DNA of 64,000 nt, taken from the NCBI RefSeq assembly GCF_949628215.1, contig NC_134283.1, positions 7,501,638 to 7,565,637 on the forward strand. Reading direction: 5' to 3'. Both the position numbers and the translations under genes were made by a program. This DNA is from Phalacrocorax aristotelis (Eukaryota; Chordata; Aves; Suliformes; Phalacrocoracidae). Below the pieces are notes generated by a model. That model saw only the letters and a program-made list of their open reading frames with translations. It did not search any database and had not been told where the DNA came from. How positions within the stretch are numbered: position 1 is the first letter of the stretch; the number at the start of each line of letters is the position of its first letter. Shown here piece after piece: positions 59,835 through 64,000 of this stretch.

Positions 59835-62800
59835 GTAGCAGCTCCATTCCACAGGTTTCAGTATCTTCATCATCGTTACTGGCCCTAAGGCAGTACAGGT
59901 CTTTGATACCATTATTACTGTGTAACAGTGCACTCCTTTATATCATTTGAGAGCCAGGAGTGCAGTGAATCCTTTGGTACACAACACGCATCTGTCAGGA
60001 TGTTTCTCCGTAGCCTCCCTGGTCACCTGTATGGACTAAAATAGCCCAGGGCTGAAAACCTGACATACCGAGAGTCCTTTTTGAAACAGGTAGTCTGGCA
60101 TGAGGGAAAGGGGCCTATAGATATTTTCATGGCATCGAATATATTTTGTATTGTCACTTTCCTGGCTTGCAGTTCATGTGCAAGAATTTGTGAGCTTTGT
60201 TTTACATGCTATCAGTGCCATTTTTAACTGCTGTAAATCACCAAAGAAGGTACATATAACACCTATGCCAGCAGCCCATTCTACCTTGAGTATGTATTTT
60301 CTTTTGCAATTATAAAAAGCTGATGAAAACATAATTTTAACAGAAAAGTATAATGTGTACAGTTTTATTCAACGCACTAGATTTTTTTGAGAACCTTCAC
60401 TTTTCATCCCACTTAACAATCTAGAATCGTTTCCTGTGTAAAGCTGAAGATTCACAGACCCTCGGGAGAATGGTACTGCATAGATGCACACTAGAAGTTA
60501 ATCAGAACAAAGAAGAGTGACTAACTGCAAATTATAGCTTCGATAAGTAGTTACTAACAAAAAAACAACCACAGAGCTCAACAAATATTCACTGAATACT
60601 AATTCGGTTTGAAACTCCACTGTGTGTAATGAAATGCAATCTTACCAGACAATCAGCTTTTTACTACAGAACAGTATTTTAAGTATGCACCATCTACAAA
60701 TTATCTTGTCTTTTAAACACTTGAATGCATAAACAAATAGCTGCAAAATAGCAAGACATCTCAAGAGCAGCTAATTTACTGTATGACTTCACTCATCTCA
60801 TGATGAATATTTCCCCAGTCAGACTTCCATTTTAAAGCATCTATGGATTTTGTTACTCTCTCTCTTAGTTAAAGCTTTCTTACATTAACATCATAAAATG
60901 GCTGTAACAGCCTACTAGAGAACAGACTTGACTAGGATTTATGGATGTAAACTTGAGACAAAATTACACTTCCCAAGCCAACACCAACAGATAACACAGC
61001 AATACAAACGGTTTTGCTCCATAGCAGTAGTCAATAGTCTAGATCCTGATCTCCCTTGTGTCAGCAATAATCTGATCCACTGAAAAAAATGAAGTCACTT
61101 CTAAGTTTCCATCCATAATAAATTCTATCCCATTCTCTCTTCAGTCAACTGGTAAATTCATCTAAGCAGACTGTACTGAAGAGGCAGGGCAATCCTTATC
61201 CTAAAACAAAGGCCAGTGAAACTAGGAGTCCTTCCGCTGACTTCCACAGCCTTTGGATGAGGCCCTGCAACAGAAATCGGAACACCAGGAGGGATTGTAT
61301 CCTAATCAGAACGATCTCATTGACACTCAGACAAACCTTCATTGTCCAACAGGCATCAGGCTATGTCTGTCTAATAACTTCTGAACACTGTCTTAAACAC
61401 TTTCGACAATCGACTAGACATCACTTATATACACTATGTGACAGACAAATAGGAGTCCAGTAACTTTCTCTAAACCCTGTATTACTGCCACTTGAAACAC
61501 TTTGAAATGCAAAATCTCACTGCAGTTAAAATATTCTCTAATCCGTATATTCTTTCAAGTTCAAAAGTACACATCCTGTGTACTCCTGCAGAAAGTATTA
61601 AGAAATAAATGCTGTTCAAGGAACCATACCGGGCTTTTAGAACAATGACTTTTTTTTTTCTTTCCCCAAACACAGTTCTCAGAGACCTATTAGAACAGAC
61701 ACAAGACCTTTCTCTGGGGCTGTTCTCACAAGCACTAGAACATAAAGCCCTCAGTTTTGCAGTTATCATGCAAGGAAGCGGTCCTGTAGCAACCAGCCGT
61801 AAGCAGCAAAGGGAACACCGCTGTAGATACAACTCTCTGTCTTCTAAAGACAGCAAAGATGCTTTTCAGCTCCAGTACACGGATGGCTATTGCAGCTGAT
61901 ACGGAATTCAAAAGGTATTTGTACTGTAATACAGTTTTGGATGAAAACCAAGTGGCTCCCATGTTGGCTTTAGGGAATCTGCATTAATTTGTGAATTGAT
62001 ATTTGCACAAAGCAGGAATACATGAAAACAAATGCAGATGCAGAGCGAATAAAACAGGCTGAATGGATATACTGGGGATATACCTTTCATATACAGAGCA
62101 AAACTTTTATGTATGTGAAGATACATTCAGGTATTTAACATTAAACATTTGGAAAGGTGTCCCATGGTTAAGGTTCCCCTGAGATTTTTTTACTTAAAAT
62201 ATTTTCATTTTTAATGTCACTTACTGGATTCAAGCTCACCTCTGTGGCAGAATTACTAGTCAGAGGACAAATTGATTCTGCCGTGAGCCTCTGGAGAGGG
62301 TGATATTCTGCCATAGAGAACTATTCATCATGCATTTTCAAATGCCATGCAGGGAGTCCACCTTTCTGCCACTCCGTAGTTAAACATACTTATTCTCAAT
62401 GCTCTTATGGGTCATGGAATTTCCTCAGGAAGCATCAGGGGTAAAAATTGGTCATATTGGTTCGCTCTCTAATGAACACTACTGAGAATGGTCAAATGGA
62501 AGTGGACATTTGGAGAAAAATCAGGCTGACTCAACAGGAAATGAAAAGCAATCAAATGTCAAACTCTGAAGGGGGGAGATGACAGAGCTATGGAGTTAGA
62601 AAAAAGAAACCTCTGAAAAGAGAACAAAAATACACACCAGGCTTTCTTCAGTCTGGTGCCATTTAGTCCTTAGCTATGACACATTTTTCTGTGTATCATA
62701 TTGAGAGTCAGCCCTAAGTTACTTTTATACCCACACAAATATATCCCCAAAATGAGAACGCCCATAAGCAGAGGTATTTCAGTAATACTTTACAATCGAT

Positions 62801-63370
62801 TAAGGACACCTCTAGCACTGTTATATTCCTGAAGACACTAGCCAGACATTTCCTTTGTGAGTTACCAGATAGCTCTTGGAAAGTGAGCAGGCGTGATAAA
62901 TGAGCTGTAGTTTTCTAGACTGTGCTTTTTAAACAGATGTATTTACACATTTCACAACCTACCGGTAAGGATGGTGCATATTACTACCAAATGTTAGATG
63001 AAATGTTATCAAACAGAAGTCTCCCAACAAATTCCCATTATGTTGACTATTAAGATCAGCCATCCATATATAATTTTTCATGTTATGTCCTTGATCAAGA
63101 TTTTTTTAAGCTATTGTTACGATTTTAATTACTCTTTGCTTACTCACCAATACATTAAAAGTATATATTTGCATGAACAAAGAAATTGCAGAATGCCTAC
63201 CTAGAGACTTATGCCACTTGAATTTTAAAATACTTTTGTAACCTTATTTAATAATTAAATAAAATAACCGACATCAAAAACCTAAATCTGATCCCATTTC
63301 TATTTTATATCGCTCTTCAAATGGCTCTCCCTTTCAGACAACAGCAGAGGATTCTCTCTTGTCTGAGCCA

Positions 63371-63960
63371 GCTGCTCTTTATAACAACACCCGATTTCCC
63401 CTACGCAGCTCCATGGTGAGAACTGGCCGCTCCCAAGCCACTGGCCGGTAACACCCCGAGGCGTTACTGAGTTGCCATCGGTGACAGCGCGGCCTCAGGT
63501 AGATGTTGTAGGGAACAGAAGAGGTTCCTGGGGAAGCTGTCATTCCTCGCCGTTTTGCTGGAGAGGACCAAAGGGAGCCCATAGCGTGCTGGACGGTTTG
63601 CACCTGCTGCACCACATGAAGTGGCACGAGGGGGTACGCTGGGGCACATGCAGTGACAGCATGACGAGACATGTAGTTCCCACGCTAGCACAACCTAAGG
63701 CAGGACATGCCTTGTCGTAACACGTGGCCCAGGCACGCACGAGCCCCAGTGAACAGGCAGCACATCCTGCCCAAGCACTGTCAGAGGCTGCGGGGTTCCC
63801 CCGCGCAACTCGGGACCTCTCCCCGCGTCCGTGACACTGGTGGTGCTGTAACGCCGCTTGAACGATGAACAGCACGCGGGGCTCAAACCCTGCCCCCTGG
63901 GAACTCAAAATCTCAATAAAGTACAGTGTTATTAACACATTAAGTCTGATGGTCACCATT
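63371..63960. other. CpG-rich block of uncertain origin at the right edge
   Basis: GC and CpG content rise sharply from about 63.4 to 63.9 kb within otherwise AT-rich intron. On the plus strand an AATAAA lies at 63915-63920 just after the CpG-rich part. On the minus strand a TTATAAA lies at 63378-63384. Either an old LTR (orientation unsettled) or an intragenic CpG island would fit. I see no clear terminal TG/CA ends or target duplication, and none of the open frames has a recognised domain. Confidence 0.3.
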
Positions 63961-64000
63961 TCGTCACGGATGCATGGTAATACCAGCTAGTGTGTTCAGA

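Larger units (their letters stand above)
56891..63370 (-). other. VAT1L: VAT1L intron, third visible part
   Basis: AT-rich, with TAAT-rich blocks near 57.0-57.15 and 57.57-57.70 kb and a pair of similar segments at 58.6-58.85 and 59.7-59.95 kb. No exon was recognised. Confidence 0.5.

Noticed and set aside
1-64000. CRISPR arrays, operons, rRNA or tRNA genes, bacterial insertion sequences
   Set aside because: Nothing in repeat structure, codon density or RNA-like folding supports any of these; the DNA is vertebrate.

Overview
The window is vertebrate nuclear DNA, almost certainly from a bird. The evidence is spliced lectin and oxidoreductase-like genes with long introns, a CR1 LINE with the typical avian 3' end, an avian ERVL-type LTR of the TguLTR5 kind, faint ancient MIR-like remnants, and low repeat density. 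The LTR family suggests a neoavian rather than a galliform bird, but I hold that loosely because it rests on memory of the consensus.

Two protein-coding genes can be read with confidence, both on the minus strand. CLEC3A (7953-13828) is complete. It has three coding exons, consensus splice sites and a TATA box, and encodes a secreted 195-residue cartilage-type C-type lectin. VAT1L is partial. Only its last two coding exons (34879-34962 and 32743-32841) and a probable long 3'UTR ending near 29.78 kb are present. Read on the minus strand the order is VAT1L then CLEC3A, the same order and relative orientation as in mammals, where WWOX follows. The CpG-rich left edge (about 1-290) is therefore probably the upstream flank of the WWOX promoter, although no WWOX coding exon is visible.

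Layout: 1-290, CpG-rich edge. About 300-6.7 kb, intergenic. About 6.75-13.91 kb, CLEC3A. 14-29.7 kb, intergenic DNA between CLEC3A and VAT1L, holding a MIR-like remnant (25.1 kb), a solo LTR (27.68-28.44 kb) and two splice-flanked open segments on the minus strand (23.6 and 19.8-20.0 kb) that could be exons of an undescribed coiled-coil transcript. 29.78-34.96 kb, 3' end of VAT1L. 34.96-64 kb, apparently one very large VAT1L intron holding a CR1 (53.1-53.6 kb), further ancient repeat remnants, TAAT-rich AT blocks and a CpG-rich block at the right edge.

There is no prokaryotic content: no operons, CRISPR array, rRNA or tRNA was seen. Most open frames over 60 codons are chance frames. Gene identities come from remembered family sequences, not from a search.
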